Part shown: one piece after another, positions 13,766-15,091 of the stretch
Numbering within the stretch: the first letter of the stretch is position 1
How the letters are laid out: each line of letters starts with the position of its first letter
Assembly: GCA_035656335.1 (NCBI GenBank)
Contig: DASRSS010000067.1
Location: 1-15,091 of the forward strand
Direction: 5' to 3'
Length of the DNA stretch: 15,091 nucleotides
Origin: DASRSS01 sp035656335
Lineage (GTDB): Bacteria; Actinomycetota; Actinomycetes; Mycobacteriales; Jatrophihabitantaceae
The notes under the pieces: model-generated
Databases searched by the model: none
Told to the model about the DNA's origin: nothing
Seen by the model: only the letters and a program-made list of their open reading frames with translations
Program-made: the position numbers and the translations under genes

Positions 13766-15091
13766 ATGCGCAGCTGGCAGACCTGGCAACTGCGCGCCGC
13801 GTTCGCGCGCAGCATGGCCGAGATGTACGGACGCGAGGTCCCTGCGTACAACACGCTCGTCGACGTCGCGTCCGAGGTCAACGCGGACGTCATCGCGCGT
13901 GACAGCGTGGCCGCCCAGCGGCTCGGCTCGATCCAGCGCGTGACGGCCGAGCGGCACGGCGCGATCCGCGTCGGCACGCCGGGCGAGATCGCGCAGGTCG
14001 CGCGCATCTTCGCCGCGTTCGGCATGCACCCCGTCGGCTTCTACGACCTGCGCGACGCCGCGAAGGCGGCCGTGCCGGTCGTCAGCACCGCGTTCCGTCC
14101 TGTCGACGCGCAGGAGCTGGCGCTCAACCCGTTCCGGATGTTCACGTCCGTGCTCGTGACCGACGACCGCCGGTTCTTCTCCGCCGACCTGCAGGCGCGG
14201 CTGGACGCGTTCCTCGCCCGCCGGACCCTGTTCAGCCCGGAGCTGATGGCCTTGGCCGACAAGGCGATCGTGGAGCGGGGCCTGGACGAGGAGGACGCGC
14301 AGACGTTCCTCAAGCTGGCGACCGCGGCGTTCGAGCTGTCGCCGGAACCGGTCGACCGCGCCTGGTACCGCGAGCTGGAGGCGGTGTCGGCGGTCGCTGC
14401 GGACATCGGCGGCGTGACCAGCACGCACATCAACCACCTGACGCCGCGGGTGCTCGACATCGACGAGCTCTACCGGCGGATGAGCGAGCGCGGCATCACC
14501 ATGATCGACGCGATCCAGGGCCCGCCGCGCTGGGACGGTCCGGACGTGCTGCTGCGGCAGACGTCGTTCCGGGCGCTGGCCGAGGAGCGGCTGTTCCGCG
14601 AACCGGACGGATCCGTCGCGCCGGGCGCGCTGCGGGTGCGCTTCGGCGAGGTCGAGGCGCGCGGCATCGCGCTGACCGCTGCCGGCCGTGACCGCTACGA
14701 CGCGATGCTGGCCGAGGTCGACCGCCGGCTCGCGGCCGACGGCGGCGACCGGCAGGACGTGGCGGCAGCGGTGTGGGCCGAGCGGCTGCCGTCCACCGAG
14801 CTGGGGCTGCTGCGCGAAGGCCTCGGCTACTTCACGTTCAGCGCCACCGGCGAGACCGCGCCGTCCGGCAAGGCCGCGCCGTCCGGGGAGCAGCCGGATC
14901 CGGTGCAGCTGGTCGAGTCCGGCGTGCTGACGGCGACGCCGATCGTCTACGAGGACTTCCTGCCGCGCTCGGCCGCGGGCATCTTCCAGTCGAACCTCAC
15001 CGACGAAGGCAGCCGCGACGACGCGCTTGCCGGCACGCGCCGCGACGCGGGCTGGCTCTCGGACGTCATGGGCATCGCCGTCGCCGACCCG
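13766..15091 (+). CDS. hglS: DUF1338 / HglS-type 2-oxoadipate dioxygenase/decarboxylase (3' partial)
   Basis: Fe(II) enzyme of VOC-like fold that converts 2-oxoadipate to 2-hydroxyglutarate with O2 and loss of CO2, as shown for P. putida HglS. 442 residues are visible of an expected about 460; the gene runs off the right edge. ERHGAIR gives H64 and R68, with the same spacing as H70/R74 of HglS. THINHLTPR (220-228) supplies the second His, and FGEVEARGIALTAAGRDRYD (293-312) the metal Glu. The C-terminal IFQSNL loop is at 406-411. A 6-residue repeat (TAPSGK-AAPSGE, about 14853-14889) sits in a linker. ATG is 5 bp after lat, so the pair is co-transcribed. Being next to lat is strong support for a lysine-catabolic role. 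Confidence 0.85.
   Translation, partial: MRSWQTWQLRAAFARSMAEMYGREVPAYNTLVDVASEVNADVIARDSVAAQRLGSIQRVTAERHGAIRVGTPGEIAQVARIFAAFGMHPVGFYDLRDAAKAAVPVVSTAFRPVDAQELALNPFRMFTSVLVTDDRRFFSADLQARLDAFLARRTLFSPELMALADKAIVERGLDEEDAQTFLKLATAAFELSPEPVDRAWYRELEAVSAVAADIGGVTSTHINHLTPRVLDIDELYRRMSERGITMIDAIQGPPRWDGPDVLLRQTSFRALAEERLFREPDGSVAPGALRVRFGEVEARGIALTAAGRDRYDAMLAEVDRRLAADGGDRQDVAAAVWAERLPSTELGLLREGLGYFTFSATGETAPSGKAAPSGEQPDPVQLVESGVLTATPIVYEDFLPRSAAGIFQSNLTDEGSRDDALAGTRRDAGWLSDVMGIAVADP
14856..14886 (+). repeat. Short in-frame tandem repeat in the HglS-like gene
   Basis: CCGCGCCGTCCGG occurs at 14856-14868 and again at 14874-14886, an 18-bp period that codes for two APSG units in a flexible linker. 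Probably a recent duplication with no catalytic role. Confidence 0.6.

Noticed and set aside
13265..14437. 390-codon frame antisense to lat and the HglS-like gene
   Set aside because: Overlaps two well-supported genes across their junction and has shadow-type composition.

Overview
The window is about 15 kb of very GC-rich, gene-dense DNA, and it looks like an actinobacterial chromosome. Three things point there: a DUF222/HNH (13E12-type) gene, an lrp-lat pair in the same order as in Mycobacterium tuberculosis, and several start codons that sit only 6-8 nt after a TANNNT-like -10 hexamer, as expected for leaderless mRNAs. I cannot name the genus. I see no rRNA, tRNA, CRISPR array or intact insertion sequence.

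Region 1 (1-6082, + strand) is a very tight five-gene operon: ADP-ribosylglycohydrolase-like protein (5' end outside the window), PfkB/ribokinase, a two-domain protein joining a TIM-barrel-like hydrolase part to a SUMF1/FGE-like part, a class III CoA-transferase, and a CitE/HpcH-type lyase. Genes overlap as ATGA or are 2 nt apart. The set reads as a catabolic pathway: cleave a glycosidic or N-ribosyl bond, phosphorylate the pentose, activate a hydroxy-acid with CoA and split it. The substrate is unknown. This is the best candidate for an undescribed system here.

Region 2 (6079-8632) holds a small convergent pair on the - strand (an Smr-domain protein and an unrecognised protein), a 317-bp gap full of repeats, and a broken DUF222/HNH gene. 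A motif close to GCGAAGATCAAAATGGACC occurs in both orientations in the gap and three to four times inside the gene, so it behaves as a DNA-level repeat. The gene carries a one-base frameshift inside one repeat copy, a shortened DUF222 domain and an in-frame palindromic insertion beside the HNH motif.

Region 3 (8662-11347) is housekeeping and accessory: a DAO-family FAD oxidoreductase (+), then on the - strand a basic SAP/Rho_N-like small protein, a stand-alone cyclic-nucleotide-binding-domain protein and an AlkB-like dioxygenase.

Region 4 (11411-15091, + strand) has a thiol peroxidase of the glutathione peroxidase family, an Lrp/AsnC regulator, L-lysine 6-aminotransferase (lat) and a DUF1338/HglS 2-oxoadipate dioxygenase/decarboxylase running off the right edge. 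The last three form a lysine-degradation cluster: Lat makes 2-aminoadipate semialdehyde from lysine, and HglS acts further down on 2-oxoadipate to give 2-hydroxyglutarate. The dehydrogenase and second transaminase between them are not in the window.
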